64,000 bases of DNA from Cognatilysobacter xinjiangensis (lineage in GTDB: Bacteria > Pseudomonadota > Gammaproteobacteria > Xanthomonadales > Xanthomonadaceae), in the NCBI RefSeq assembly GCF_014651995.1, contig NZ_BMXY01000001.1, positions 744,001 through 808,000 of the forward strand, in the 5' to 3' direction. The notes below the pieces were generated by a model, which was not told the origin of the DNA, did no database searches, and was given only the letters and a program-made list of their open reading frames with translations. The position numbers were made by a program, and so were the translations under genes. This document shows, in pieces, positions 1 through 8,420 of this stretch (its first letter is position 1; the number at the start of each line of letters is the position of its first letter).

Positions 1-2661
1 GTTCGATGCAGCCTGCCCCGAAGACGACGTGGCCCCGCGCGGGGCGCTATCGGCCTGCGCCGGCACGGTTTCAGGCAGCGTCGCAGCAACTGCCGCGGCG
101 GCTACCGGCGCGGTCGACGTCAAAGGCTTGGGCGCGCGCGGCTCGCGGCCGGCATCGGCCGGCGCCGCAGGTGCCGGGATGTCGTCGAACTCGAACTCGG
201 GCTGCGACTGCGGTGCGGACGGCGTGGCCGGTGCGGCGGACGTCGACAGCTCCTCGTCCTCGCCCTCGTCCTGCAGGTCCGCCGCGTCCAGCGAGTCGAT
301 GCCCTCCAGGCCCTCGGCGCCTTCCGCGCCGCGACGACGGCGGCGGCCACCGCGGCGGCCGCGACGGCGACGCGCGCCGTTCTCGCCCTTCGCCGCATCG
401 ATCGTCTCGACCTGCTCGAACGCGACCGTGGCGGCGTCGGGCGCCGCGACCTTCGTCTCGGTGGCCGATTCGTTCGTCGCCTGCGCGACTTCGTTCACCA
501 GCACGGCGACGGCTGCCGCATTGACGGCATCCGGTGCCGCCTTCGCGGTCTTGGCGTCGCTCACCGGCGCCGGGGTGGCGACGCCAGGCTGCTTCTCGCG
601 CGGCTCGCGGTTCTCATCGCGGCCCTGCTTGGGCGGCTTCGGTGCGGACGGCTGCGACTGCGGCTTCGGCTGCGGCGTCGGCGGCTGCGGGCCGCGCTCG
701 TTGGCGGGCGTGCCCTTCTTGCCCGGGTGCTGGGCATTGCGGCCGCCCGGCTGCTGCGGTTGTTTGGCCGGCTGCTGCGCCTGCGGCTGGCCGCGACCGT
801 TCTGGCCGCGCTCCTCGCGACGCTGCTCGTTGCGGCCACGACGATCGTTGCGATCGCGACGGCCGTGCTCGCCACGCGCGTCGCGCTGGCTCGGCGCAGG
901 CGCCGGCGGCGGCGCGACCGGGGTCTGGCCACGGAAGAAACGCATGATGCGCTCGACCAGGCCGACCGAATGGGTCGGAGCCGGCGTCGGCGCGGGCTTG
1001 GGTGCCGGGGCGGTGGCGACGGGCGCAGGCGTCGGCTCCTTCGGCTCGCGCAGCGGCGCGGGCGTCGCCGGCTTGACGTTGGTGACGGCCGGCGGCGGCG
1101 GGATGTTGAGGTGCGCCTTGGTCAGTGCGTGCGTCGCCAGCTTGCGCGGCGTGCCGCGCTGGTAGCTCGGCCTGCTCGTTTCCTCGCCGAGCTCGTTCTC
1201 GCGGATGCGCGTCACTTCGAAGTGCGGCGTCTCCAGCTGGTCGTCGGCGACGATCACGATCGGCGCGTCATGGCGCTGCTCGATCTCGGCCAGCGCGCGG
1301 CGCTTCTCGTTGAGCAGGAAGTTCGCGATCTCGACCGGCGCCTGCACCAGCACCTGGCCGGTGTTGTCCTTCATCGCGTGTTCTTCCGCGAGACGCAGCA
1401 CCGACAGCGACAGCGACTCGACGCTGCGCATGCGGCCGTGGCCCTCGCAGCGCGGGCAGACGATCTGGCTCGACTCGCCCAGGCTCGGGCGCAGGCGCTG
1501 GCGCGACAGCTCCAGCAGGCCGAAGCGCGAGATGCGGCCGATCTGCACGCGCGCGCGGTCGTGGCGCAGTGCGTTGGACAGCCGGTTCTCGACCTCGCGC
1601 TGGTGCTTGGAGGACGACATGTCGATGAAGTCGATGACCACCAGGCCACCAAGGTCGCGAAGGCGCATCTGGCGCGCGACTTCCTCGGCTGCTTCGAGAT
1701 TGGTGTTGAACGCCGTCTCCTCGATGTCGCCACCCTTGGTGGCGCGCGCGGAGTTGACGTCGATCGCGGTCAGCGCCTCGGTCTGGTCGATCACCAGCGC
1801 GCCGCCGGACGGCAGCTTCACCGTGCGCTCGTAGGCGTTCTCGATCTGCGACTCGATCTGGTAGCGGTTAAACAGCGGGACATCGTCCGTGTAGTGCTTG
1901 AGCTTGCGCACGTTGTGCGGCATCACCTGCTGCACGAAGTCCTTGGCCTCCGCGTACATCTCCGGCGTATCGACCAGTACCTCGCCGATGTCCGGGCGCA
2001 TGTAGTCGCGCAGGGCGCGGATGATCAGGCGCGATTCCTGGTAGATCAGGAACGGCGCGGGCTTGGCCAGCGCGGCCTCGCAGACGGCGCGCCAGATCTG
2101 CAGCAGGTAGTCGAGGTCCCACTGCAGCTCTTCGGCGTCGCGGCCGACGCCGGCGGTGCGGATGATCACCCCCATGTCGTCGGGGATGTTCAGCGAGTCC
2201 ATCGCCTTCTTGAGCTCGGCGCGGTCATCGCCCTCGATGCGACGCGACACGCCACCCGCCGTCGGCGAGTTCGGCATCAGCACCATGTAGCGGCCGGCCA
2301 GCGAGATGAAGGTGGTGAGGGCCGCGCCCTTGTTGCCGCGCTCCTCCTTGTCGACCTGCACGACCACTTCCTGGCCTTCGCGCAGGAGCTCCTTCAGGCC
2401 GGCCTTGTTCGGGTCGACGCCGGCCTGGAAGTAGTCGCGGGAGATTTCCTTCAGCGGGAGGAAGCCGTGGCGCTCGGCGCCGTATTCGACGAACGCCGCC
2501 TCGAGGGACGGCTCGAGCCGCGTGATCCGGCCCTTGTAGATGTTCGACTTCTTCTGTTCCTTCGCCGGCTGTTCGATGTCGATGTCGTACAGGGTCTGTC
2601 CATCGACGATCGCGACGCGCAGTTCTTCCGCCTGCGTCGCGTTGATGAGCATTCGCTTCAT
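1..2661 (-). CDS. rne: Ribonuclease E, C-terminus cut by window edge
   Basis: Endoribonuclease that initiates mRNA decay and processes rRNA and tRNA, and scaffolds the degradosome at the inner membrane. The frame is open from the ATG at 2661 to the left edge (887 codons) without a stop. The start [17 protein letters not shown] is the classic RNase E opening, and AGGA lies nine bases upstream of it. An S1-type region (about residues 35-120) precedes the DNase I-like catalytic part with IDVNSA and VIDFIDM, then the zinc-link CPRCEGHG. After about residue 510 the protein becomes Pro/Ala/Arg-rich. [14 protein letters not shown] near residue 570 resembles the amphipathic membrane-anchor helix, and an Arg-rich block ([10 protein letters not shown]) follows nearer the left edge. 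It is divergent from rluC. The catalytic half settles RNase E over RNase G. Confidence 0.96.
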   Translation of the reverse strand, partial: MKRMLINATQAEELRVAIVDGQTLYDIDIEQPAKEQKKSNIYKGRITRLEPSLEAAFVEYGAERHGFLPLKEISRDYFQAGVDPNKAGLKELLREGQEVVVQVDKEERGNKGAALTTFISLAGRYMVLMPNSPTAGGVSRRIEGDDRAELKKAMDSLNIPDDMGVIIRTAGVGRDAEELQWDLDYLLQIWRAVCEAALAKPAPFLIYQESRLIIRALRDYMRPDIGEVLVDTPEMYAEAKDFVQQVMPHNVRKLKHYTDDVPLFNRYQIESQIENAYERTVKLPSGGALVIDQTEALTAIDVNSARATKGGDIEETAFNTNLEAAEEVARQMRLRDLGGLVVIDFIDMSSSKHQREVENRLSNALRHDRARVQIGRISRFGLLELSRQRLRPSLGESSQIVCPRCEGHGRMRSVESLSLSVLRLAEEHAMKDNTGQVLVQAPVEIANFLLNEKRRALAEIEQRHDAPIVIVADDQLETPHFEVTRIRENELGEETSRPSYQRGTPRKLATHALTKAHLNIPPPPAVTNVKPATPAPLREPKEPTPAPVATAPAPKPAPTPAPTHSVGLVERIMRFFRGQTPVAPPPAPAPSQRDARGEHGRRDRNDRRGRNEQRREERGQNGRGQPQAQQPAKQPQQPGGRNAQHPGKKGTPANERGPQPPTPQPKPQSQPSAPKPPKQGRDENREPREKQPGVATPAPVSDAKTAKAAPDAVNAAAVAVLVNEVAQATNESATETKVAAPDAATVAFEQVETIDAAKGENGARRRRGRRGGRRRRRGAEGAEGLEGIDSLDAADLQDEGEDEELSTSAAPATPSAPQSQPEFEFDDIPAPAAPADAGREPRAPKPLTSTAPVAAAAVAATLPETVPAQADSAPRGATSSSGQAASN

Positions 2662-3081
2662 TGTGTGGCGTCCTCGCGCGCATCCGCGCGACGGCGCCGT
2701 GGCGTCGTCTGGTGTCGGGCCCGTCGCGCATCGCGCGGGTGGGCCGCTGGTCCAGCGCTGCACACCACGGCGGGCCGCGGGAGCGCTTGTTCGTGAAACT
2801 CTTTGTGAAACCTTGGGGCCCGCGGCTGCGTCCGGTTTTCCATCGGCGCCGCAGGTTCGTTTGTCTCAGCCCGACGGCGTCACCCGTCGGTCGAGGGCCG
2901 GCTTGACCGGGGCGCGCTGCTAACATGGCCGACCCCGCGGGTCGTGGTCAGGCGCGCACCGGATCGCGGAAGAGGGCTTTCGGCCCGGGCCGCACCAGCC
3001 CTCCGGCTGGGGGAAAAGCGACGATCTTCCAGCGAAATCAAAACCTTATCTCGCGGCGCGAGTTTAACAGATAACCCCAAG
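2662..3081. promoter_or_regulatory. Divergent rne/rluC intergenic region
   Basis: A 420-base gap between two divergent genes that must hold both promoters and the rne leader. No convincing open frame is seen. GTGAAAC occurs twice, at 2793-2799 and 2805-2811, exactly 12 bases apart. A small hairpin (ctcgc-ggc-gcgag) lies near 3050, just upstream of rluC. No pair of -35 and -10 boxes stood out on either strand. In Escherichia coli the rne leader mediates autoregulation by RNase E; whether this leader does so cannot be judged from sequence. Confidence 0.4.
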
Positions 3082-4032
3082 ATGACCACCCAGCCGGCCG
3101 CTAGCGGCGCCCGAATCGTCCGCGTTCCGGAAGACCGCGAAGGCCAGCGCCTGGACAACTTCCTGCTCGGCCAGCTCAAGGGCGCGCCGCGCTCGCTGGT
3201 CTACAAGCTGGTGCGGTCGGGGCAGGTGCGCGTCAACGGCGGCCGCGCCAAGGCCGAGCGCAAGCTCGAGGCCGGCGACGAGGTGCGCATTCCGCCCGTC
3301 CGGTTGGCCGACGAGGGCGAGCGTGCGCCGCCGCCGAAGGGCCTGCTGTCGGCGCTGGACGCGGCGATCGTCTTCGAGGACGCGCGACTGCTCGCGCTCA
3401 ACAAGCCTTCGGGCCTGGCCAGCCACGGCGGCAGCGGCATCAGCCACGGGGCGATCGAGTCGCTCCGCGCGCTGCGACCGAACCAGAGCCTGGAGCTGGT
3501 GCATCGCCTCGACCGCGACACCTCCGGCCTGCTGATCGTCGCCAAGAAGCGCTCGGCGCTGACCGAGCTGCAGGCGCTGATGCGCGAGGAGGGCGGCATC
3601 GCCAAGCGCTACCTCGCGCTGCTGGTGGGGCGGATGCCGGACGGGACGATGTCGGTCGACGCGCCGCTGCACATCGGCCTGCGCCAGGGCGGCGAGCGCC
3701 ACGTGCAGGTCAATGCCGCCGGCAAGCCGTCGCTGAGCCATATCCGGGTGCTCGAGCGCCGCGGTGGGCATTCCTATTCGGAAGTGCGCATCGAGACCGG
3801 TCGCACGCACCAGATCCGCGTGCATTCGGCGCACATCGGTCATCCGGTCGCGGGCGACGACAAGTACGGCGACGCCGAGGTCAACCGGCGCCTGCGCGAG
3901 CAGGTCGGGTTGAAGCGCTTGTTCCTGCACGCCTCGACGCTGGAGTTCGCGCTCGACGGCGGTCGCGCGCCTTATCTGCTCACTGCGCCGCTCGCACCCG
4001 AGCTGGTCGAGGTGCTCGATCGCCTGAAATAG
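3082..4032 (+). CDS. rluC: 23S rRNA pseudouridine synthase RluC
   Basis: Isomerises uridines of 23S rRNA (positions 955, 2504 and 2580 in E. coli numbering) to pseudouridine. The 316-residue product has an S4 RNA-binding domain at about residues 20-80 (RLDNFLLGQL, VRVNGGRAK). The RluA-type catalytic domain carries HRLDRDTSG, with D144 as the expected catalytic aspartate, and ends with the usual RTHQIRVH motif. The frame runs upstream to 2944, but the ATG at 3082 gives the family's length and N-terminus. Head-to-head rne and rluC is a common gammaproteobacterial arrangement. RluD is the alternative; the position beside rne favours RluC. Confidence 0.93.
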   Translation: MTTQPAASGARIVRVPEDREGQRLDNFLLGQLKGAPRSLVYKLVRSGQVRVNGGRAKAERKLEAGDEVRIPPVRLADEGERAPPPKGLLSALDAAIVFEDARLLALNKPSGLASHGGSGISHGAIESLRALRPNQSLELVHRLDRDTSGLLIVAKKRSALTELQALMREEGGIAKRYLALLVGRMPDGTMSVDAPLHIGLRQGGERHVQVNAAGKPSLSHIRVLERRGGHSYSEVRIETGRTHQIRVHSAHIGHPVAGDDKYGDAEVNRRLREQVGLKRLFLHASTLEFALDGGRAPYLLTAPLAPELVEVLDRLK

Positions 4033-4056
4033 GCCGGGCGTTCCGCTTGGCGTCGA

Positions 4057-4476
4057 TTATTCCGGCTGCAAGGCGTTCGCCTGCTGCTCGTCCAGCGCGA
4101 AGCAGCGATCCGGGCGCGGTTGCGGGACGTGGAAGGTCATCGGCACCGCGATCCATTGGGCCACCGGCTTGCCCGCCTGCCTGGCGGGATTGAACGTCCA
4201 ATCGCGCACGGCGGCCTGCGCGGCCGCGTCGAGCTCGGCGTTTCCGCTGCTGTTCTGCACCTGCACGTCGCCGATGCGTCCGTCCGTCTCGATGCGGATC
4301 CGCAGTTGCACGGTACCGCCGACGCCGTTGCAGGCGAGCGCTTCGGGGTAGGCGGGGGGCGGCGTCTGCACGGCGCTCGGTGGCGATGACGCGCCCACGG
4401 CGACGGGCGGAGGCGTGTTGCCGCCGCTACAGGCGGCCAGCGCGACGGCGGCGAGGGCGGCAACGAACGGGCGCAC
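4057..4476 (-). CDS. Lipoprotein with TonB C-terminal domain
   Basis: Predicted 139-residue lipoprotein. The GTG at 4476 gives a short signal peptide ending LAAC (lipidated C16), then a Pro/Ser-rich linker and a TonB-C fold over about residues 45-120. Family hallmarks seen are the YPEALA opening, GTVQLRI, the D-G turn, SSG and DWTFNPA. It starts four bases after the phhB stop, so the two are probably co-transcribed. Typical TonB proteins have an N-terminal transmembrane anchor and act with ExbB/ExbD; this one has only a lipid anchor and no ExbBD is nearby, so energy transduction is uncertain. The frame continues upstream inside phhB, but that extension would bury the signal peptide. Family assignment is firm; function is unknown. 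Confidence 0.8.
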   Translation of the reverse strand: MRPFVAALAAVALAACSGGNTPPPVAVGASSPPSAVQTPPPAYPEALACNGVGGTVQLRIRIETDGRIGDVQVQNSSGNAELDAAAQAAVRDWTFNPARQAGKPVAQWIAVPMTFHVPQPRPDRCFALDEQQANALQPE

Positions 4477-4480
4477 GGCG

Positions 4481-4816
4481 TCAGCCCAGCAGCACGTCGG
4501 CCTTGGCCGCGCAGATGAAGTCGTTCTCGGACAGGCCGCCGACGTCGTGCGTCGAGTAGCGCACCATGCAGCGGTCGTAATGCACGCCGAGGTCGGGGTG
4601 GTGATCCTGCTCATGGGCGATGTACGCGAGCGCGTTCACGAAAGCCATCGTCCGGTAATAGTCCGGAAAGCGGAACGTGCGTGTGATGGCCTGACCGTCC
4701 TCGACGATCGACCACTCGGGCAGCTCGCGCATCAGCTCGCCGGCGCGGGCGGGATCGATACGGTGTTCGGCGCCACGGCGCGGAATGCAGCGGCTCTGGG
4801 CGAGGCTCGAGGACAT
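4481..4816 (-). CDS. phhB: Pterin-4a-carbinolamine dehydratase
   Basis: Dehydrates 4a-hydroxytetrahydrobiopterin formed by aromatic amino acid hydroxylases, so the pterin cofactor can be recycled. The 111-residue length is normal for the PCD/DCoH family. The signature HEQDHHPDL with the downstream TH is present, as are RTFRFPDYYRTMAFV and the preceding helix. It is first in a likely two-gene unit with the TonB-C lipoprotein. No phenylalanine hydroxylase lies in the window. Confidence 0.93.
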   Translation of the reverse strand: MSSSLAQSRCIPRRGAEHRIDPARAGELMRELPEWSIVEDGQAITRTFRFPDYYRTMAFVNALAYIAHEQDHHPDLGVHYDRCMVRYSTHDVGGLSENDFICAAKADVLLG

Positions 4817-4934
4817 GGCGATCTCCGGAAGGCGCGGCGGGCAAGGCGCGGCGCATGAATCGGGGCCGTCCGCCGGGCGCGACCGCGTGAAGGCGGCGCA
4901 ATGAAGCGGCAGGACGCGTGGCTAGAATAGCCGG

Positions 4935-5531
4935 ATGATCGATATTTCCGAATCCGCGCAGACCCATTTCCGTCGCCTGATCGAACGCGAGGGAATCCAG
5001 GGCCTCGGTGTGCGCCTGTCCGCCGTCCACGCGGGCACGCCCCGCGCGGACGTGCGCCTCGAGTTCGCCGAGCCGGCCGACCTCGCCGGCGACGAATGGG
5101 CCATCGACTGCGATGGGTTCACGCTGTGGCTCGAAGCCGCGAGCGTGGCCTTCCTTGAAGGCGCGAGCATCGATTACGAGACCCGGGCGACCGGCGGCCA
5201 GCTGCAGATCCGCGCGCCGCGCATCAAGGGCCAGGCGCCGTCCGAGAGCGCGGGCCTGGTCGAGCGCGTGCGCTACGTGATCGACAACGAGGTCAATCCG
5301 CAGCTCGCCTCGCATCGGGGTCACGTCACGCTGGAATCGGTCGATGCCGAGGGCGTCGTCTACCTGCGCTTCGGCGGCGGCTGCCACGGCTGCGGCATGG
5401 CCGACGTGACGCTGAAACAGGGCATCGAGCGCACGCTGATCGAGAAGGCGCCGGGCGTGACCGCCGTGCGCGACGCGACGGACCACGCGAGCGGCGCGGC
5501 GCCGTACATCCCGCGCGATTCGGCGGCCTGA
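4935..5531 (+). CDS. nfuA: Fe/S biogenesis protein NfuA
   Basis: Carrier that delivers [4Fe-4S] clusters to apoproteins. The 198 residues comprise a degenerate A-type (IscA-like) N-terminal domain (about 1-95) and a C-terminal Nfu domain with the cluster-ligating C150-x-x-C153 in [11 protein letters not shown]. The N-terminal domain lacks the conserved A-type cysteines, as in other NfuA proteins. A tagaat box at 4923-4928 lies only seven bases before the ATG, inside the hairpin ggcta-gaa-tagcc. If that is the -10 element the message would be nearly leaderless, but no good -35 accompanies it. Confidence 0.95.
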   Translation: MIDISESAQTHFRRLIEREGIQGLGVRLSAVHAGTPRADVRLEFAEPADLAGDEWAIDCDGFTLWLEAASVAFLEGASIDYETRATGGQLQIRAPRIKGQAPSESAGLVERVRYVIDNEVNPQLASHRGHVTLESVDAEGVVYLRFGGGCHGCGMADVTLKQGIERTLIEKAPGVTAVRDATDHASGAAPYIPRDSAA

Positions 5532-5547
5532 CCGACCGGCGCCGGCA

Positions 5548-7215
5548 GTGAATACCGCCGCCGACATCATCGAAGCACTCAACTCCCGCGCCGCGCCGAC
5601 GGCGCGACTGCGCCAGGCCGCACGCGAAAGCTGGCTGGCCTGGCTCGACCGCGGCGCGGGCAGGGCGCGCGTTACCGGCGCGCCGGCCGCGGACGTGGTC
5701 GCGCAGCTCGCCGCGCGCGAACCCGGCCTGCCGCCGGCGCGCGCGGGAACGCTCAACCGCTGGCAGGCGTTCGCAACGCTGTGGCGTCAGAACTGGCAGC
5801 CCGCCTCCCGCGACGAGCGATGGTGGCGCTGGACCGCCGGCGGCGTGTCGTTCGGCTGGCACGTGCTCATCGTCGTTCTGCTGCTCGTCGTCACCGCGCT
5901 GCGCGTGATACCGCCGACGCCTGTCGAGGAAGAAATCATCCAGGTCGAGTACCTCGGCGAAGGCACGCCGGCCGAGGAAGGGGGCGGACCCGCGCCATCG
6001 CCTGCCGCGACGGAGGCGACCGAATCGCCGGCCGCAGCGGCGGGCGCCACGGGCGCGGAGCAGCAACCCGTGCAGGCCAACCCCGCATCGGTCGCCACCC
6101 AGTCGGCGGAGCCGACCGAATCCGCTACCCAGGCGGAGGCAGCTGCGACGGCACCGCAGCCATTGGTGACGACCACGCCGGTGTCGCCGGAGCCGCCGGT
6201 GTTCACCGTCCCACCGACGACGCTGCCGTCGCCGCGGGTGGAAACGGTGCGCGCCGACGTGCCCGAGCTGCAGGTGGTGGAGATCCCCCAGCGTGCTGAC
6301 GCGCCGCGCATCGCGACGACGCTGCCGCGCGTCGACGTGCCTGCCGTGCCTGCTGCCTCGCCTACGCTCGTGGAGCGCGAGGTCGCGCAGGTTCCGACGG
6401 CACCGCGCATGGATGCACGCGTCGATGCGCGCGTCGACGCGCCGCGCACGACGGCGCAGTCGGTCGAACTGCAGGCGCGCGAAGTGCCTGCAAGGGCGGC
6501 AGCCGTGCCATCGGCTTCGCCCGCGCCGGCTAATACTGCGACACCCGCGCGCACGCCTTCCCGTGCGGCGACGAATGCCGGCCCTGCGACGGCGCGGCCG
6601 AGTGCCGGCGTAGGCACGGGGCCGGCGGCGAAGCCGGCGCCGGGTTCCTGGGCCACGCCGCGACGCGCGGACGACTGGGGCGAATCCACGCGCGACCGGC
6701 CCGGCAACAGTGTTTTCGACGGCGACGGGCGCCCGCGTCTAGCCGATGGGCCGGGATCGGCGTCGGCCGGCCATCCGCCGGGGATGATCACGCAGGAGAT
6801 CAAGGACATCGACCGCGCCGGTACATGGCTGCGTCGCAAGCCGTATCCCTACGAGCCCACGCGCTGGGACCGTTTCTGGCGGCCGAACCAGACGATGCTC
6901 GACGAGTGGGTCGATCGCGGCGTCAAGCAGGTCGGCATTCCGATCCCCGGCACCAACAAGCGAATCATCTGCGTGATCTCGATCCTGCAGCTGGGCGGCG
7001 GTTGCGGCGTCAGCGATCCGAACCTCAACGACCAGCCCGCCACTGCGCGCCCGCCGCCGGACGTCCCGTTCAAGCCGGAGTTGCAGGAAGGCAACGGCGC
7101 GACCTGGGACAAGAACGGCAAGCCGCCGGCTTCGCCGCCGTTGCCCGGCTTGTTCGCGCCGCCGAAGACTGGCGTGCCGCCCGGCGCCGCGCCCACGACC
7201 GATGCGGGCGACTGA
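5548..7215 (+). CDS. Ala/Pro-rich single-pass membrane protein, TonB-like layout
   Basis: A 555-residue protein starting at GTG 5548, 16 bases after nfuA. Residues 1-95 are cytoplasmic and end in a Trp/Arg-rich stretch (DERWWRW). One membrane helix follows (about 103-120, HVLIVVLLLVVTALRV), then IIQVEYL. Next comes a long low-complexity Ala/Pro/Thr/Val linker (about 135-400), including a tandem VDAR repeat. A compact C-terminal domain carries TRWDRFW and C-x10-C (ICVISILQLGGGC), and a Pro-rich tail ends the protein. The plan of helix, periplasm-spanning linker and terminal domain resembles TonB or TolA, but no canonical TonB-C domain is seen. It shares the post-helix QVE motif and terminal domain with the product at 48803-49402. 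I recall similar Xanthomonas proteins annotated as transmembrane repetitive proteins. Function is unknown. Confidence 0.8.
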   Translation: MNTAADIIEALNSRAAPTARLRQAARESWLAWLDRGAGRARVTGAPAADVVAQLAAREPGLPPARAGTLNRWQAFATLWRQNWQPASRDERWWRWTAGGVSFGWHVLIVVLLLVVTALRVIPPTPVEEEIIQVEYLGEGTPAEEGGGPAPSPAATEATESPAAAAGATGAEQQPVQANPASVATQSAEPTESATQAEAAATAPQPLVTTTPVSPEPPVFTVPPTTLPSPRVETVRADVPELQVVEIPQRADAPRIATTLPRVDVPAVPAASPTLVEREVAQVPTAPRMDARVDARVDAPRTTAQSVELQAREVPARAAAVPSASPAPANTATPARTPSRAATNAGPATARPSAGVGTGPAAKPAPGSWATPRRADDWGESTRDRPGNSVFDGDGRPRLADGPGSASAGHPPGMITQEIKDIDRAGTWLRRKPYPYEPTRWDRFWRPNQTMLDEWVDRGVKQVGIPIPGTNKRIICVISILQLGGGCGVSDPNLNDQPATARPPPDVPFKPELQEGNGATWDKNGKPPASPPLPGLFAPPKTGVPPGAAPTTDAGD

Positions 7216-7251
7216 AGCGCTCGCCGCAGCGCGTCGGACGATCCAAAGAAG

Positions 7252-7276
7252 AACGGCCCGCGATGCGGGCCGTTTC
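7252..7276. terminator. Bidirectional hairpin terminator
   Basis: Ten-bp stem aacggcccgc / gcgggccgtt with loop gat. It is followed by tttcttcg on the plus strand and preceded by an A-rich run that reads T-rich on the minus strand. It lies between two converging genes and probably serves both. Confidence 0.75.
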
Positions 7277-7296
7277 TTCGTGCGTCGAGGCCGGGG

Positions 7297-7743
7297 TTAC
7301 TTGCCGGCTTCGTGCTCGTGCAGGTCGTACACCTTGCGCTCGCGCGACGCGAAATACGCCGCGAGGTCGGCGATGTCCTGGTCCTTCAATTCCTTCGCCT
7401 GCGAGGCCATCAACGTGTTCTGGCGACGGCCGTCGCGGTACATCTCCAACGCGTAGGCGACGTAGTCGGCGTACTGGCCGGCGAGCGCCGGGTAGGTCGG
7501 ATCGATCGGCGCGGCGCCTTCCTTGCCGTGGCATTCGACGCAGGCCTGGCCCGTCGACGCCTGCTTGGCATTGGCGAGCTTCTCGCCCGCGGCGATGTTG
7601 CCGGCCGGCAGGCCGGCGGAGGAATGCTCGGAAACGGGCGCGTGGCCGGCCTCGGCGCCTTCGGCGCCTTCCTTCTGCGGGCCGCAGGCGGTGAGGAGCA
7701 GGGCGATGGCGAGGCTGCCGGACAGGAGTCGGATAGTCGTCAT
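7297..7743 (-). CDS. Cytochrome c lipoprotein, single heme
   Basis: A 148-residue class I cytochrome c. The signal peptide ends LLLTAC, so C20 should be lipidated and the protein membrane-tethered. A flexible Glu/Ala/His segment leads to the heme-binding CVECH (C68, C71, H72). A later methionine in NTLMASQA is the probable sixth ligand, and the helix ELKDQDIADLAAYFASR closes the fold. The ATG at 7743 overlaps the end of the upstream cytochrome gene, so the two are translationally coupled. The c553/c4-like fold suggests electron transfer to a terminal oxidase or other periplasmic acceptor. The partner is not identified here. Confidence 0.9.
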   Translation of the reverse strand: MTTIRLLSGSLAIALLLTACGPQKEGAEGAEAGHAPVSEHSSAGLPAGNIAAGEKLANAKQASTGQACVECHGKEGAAPIDPTYPALAGQYADYVAYALEMYRDGRRQNTLMASQAKELKDQDIADLAAYFASRERKVYDLHEHEAGK

Positions 7744-7751
7744 GGTCGTGC

Positions 7752-8132
7752 TCACTTCAGGGTCGCGAGGTAGGCGGCGATGTCGGCGATGTCCTTCTCG
7801 GACAGGCTCTGGGCCTGCGCCTGCATCGTCGGATGCTTGCGGCTGCCCTCGCGGTAGCCCGTCAGCGCGTTGACCAGGTACTGCTCGCTCTGGCCCGCGA
7901 TGCGCGGCACGTGGTAGTTCGGATAGGCGTTCTTGTAACCCGTCACGCCGTGGCAGCCCTTGCAGGTGAAGACCAGCTCGCGACCGCGGGCGGGATCGCC
8001 CTTGGCGGGCGCGGCGGCGGCCGGGGCGGCGGTGGGCTGGGCAGCCGGGGTGGCGGCCGGGGCGGTTTGCTGGGCATGCGCGCCGGAGGCGAGCAGCACG
8101 GTAAGGGCGAGGGCGATCGTCAGCGGTCGCAT
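7752..8132 (-). CDS. Exported cytochrome c, single heme
   Basis: A 126-residue periplasmic c-type cytochrome. Signal peptide MRPLTIALALTVLLASGAHA (1-20) is followed by an Ala/Pro/Thr linker, then CKGCH (C57, C60, H61). HPTMQAQA (M103) is the probable axial methionine and SEKDIADIAAYLATL the C-terminal helix. The frame runs upstream to 8315, but only the ATG at 8132 gives a clean signal peptide. Its stop precedes the next cytochrome's ATG by eight bases. The C-terminal half closely resembles its neighbour, suggesting tandem duplication with divergence in membrane attachment. Both need the Ccm system encoded at 53.7-60.5 kb. Confidence 0.9.
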   Translation of the reverse strand: MRPLTIALALTVLLASGAHAQQTAPAATPAAQPTAAPAAAAPAKGDPARGRELVFTCKGCHGVTGYKNAYPNYHVPRIAGQSEQYLVNALTGYREGSRKHPTMQAQAQSLSEKDIADIAAYLATLK

Positions 8133-8420
8133 GTCTGGGGTCCGCGGTTCTCGAGCAGGCGTGGAATGCGATGCGAAAGGCGATCGCACAAGCGGCCGAG
8201 TATAGCCTGCGCCCCCGGCTTCGACGACCTTCATGAACGATCGCGGCCGGCGTCGTGCTTCTACCGGCGCATGCGGGAACGTGCGGAGCCGCTCCTGACA
8301 CCATGACTTTCGCACCTATGACCTTCGGCGCATGGGACATGTGAAAGCGGGTGATATACATATGTACAACACCGGCTTAGTGCCGCACGCCCACCTGCCA
8401 TCGCCTCGAAGGACCTTCCG
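8133..8420. promoter_or_regulatory. Divergent cytochrome c / RND efflux control region
   Basis: A 288-base gap with no gene. Facing the cytochromes, tatact (minus strand, 8199-8204) is a plausible -10 box but lacks a good -35. Facing the efflux operon are two direct copies of ATGACyTTCG (8303-8312 and 8318-8327) and a 24-bp near-palindrome (8350-8373, listed separately). The efflux start codon lies about 50 bases beyond the palindrome. Confidence 0.5.
8350..8373. promoter_or_regulatory. 24-bp inverted repeat, probable operator for RND operon
   Basis: A symmetrical 24-mer with 10 of 12 pairs matching, a perfect tacatatgta core and GGTG/CACC ends. Size, AT-rich core and position (48 bases before the adaptor ATG) suit a TetR/AcrR-type dimer site. 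It contains TATACA, which could be the -10 box, so binding would block transcription. No linked regulator gene is present. Confidence 0.55.

Noticed and set aside
727-2796. 689-codon plus-strand open frame opposite rne
   Set aside because: Antisense shadow produced by high-GC codon bias; the minus frame is unmistakable RNase E and the shadow has low-complexity Arg/Ala composition.
4919-4934. Leaderless nfuA promoter
   Set aside because: The tagaat box is well placed but no -35 element is present, so it is mentioned in the gene entry and not called.
5781-6839. Alternate frames in the Ala/Pro linker as separate genes or a frameshift
   Set aside because: The frame from 5548 to 7215 is unbroken with coherent topology; the other frames only mirror its repeats.
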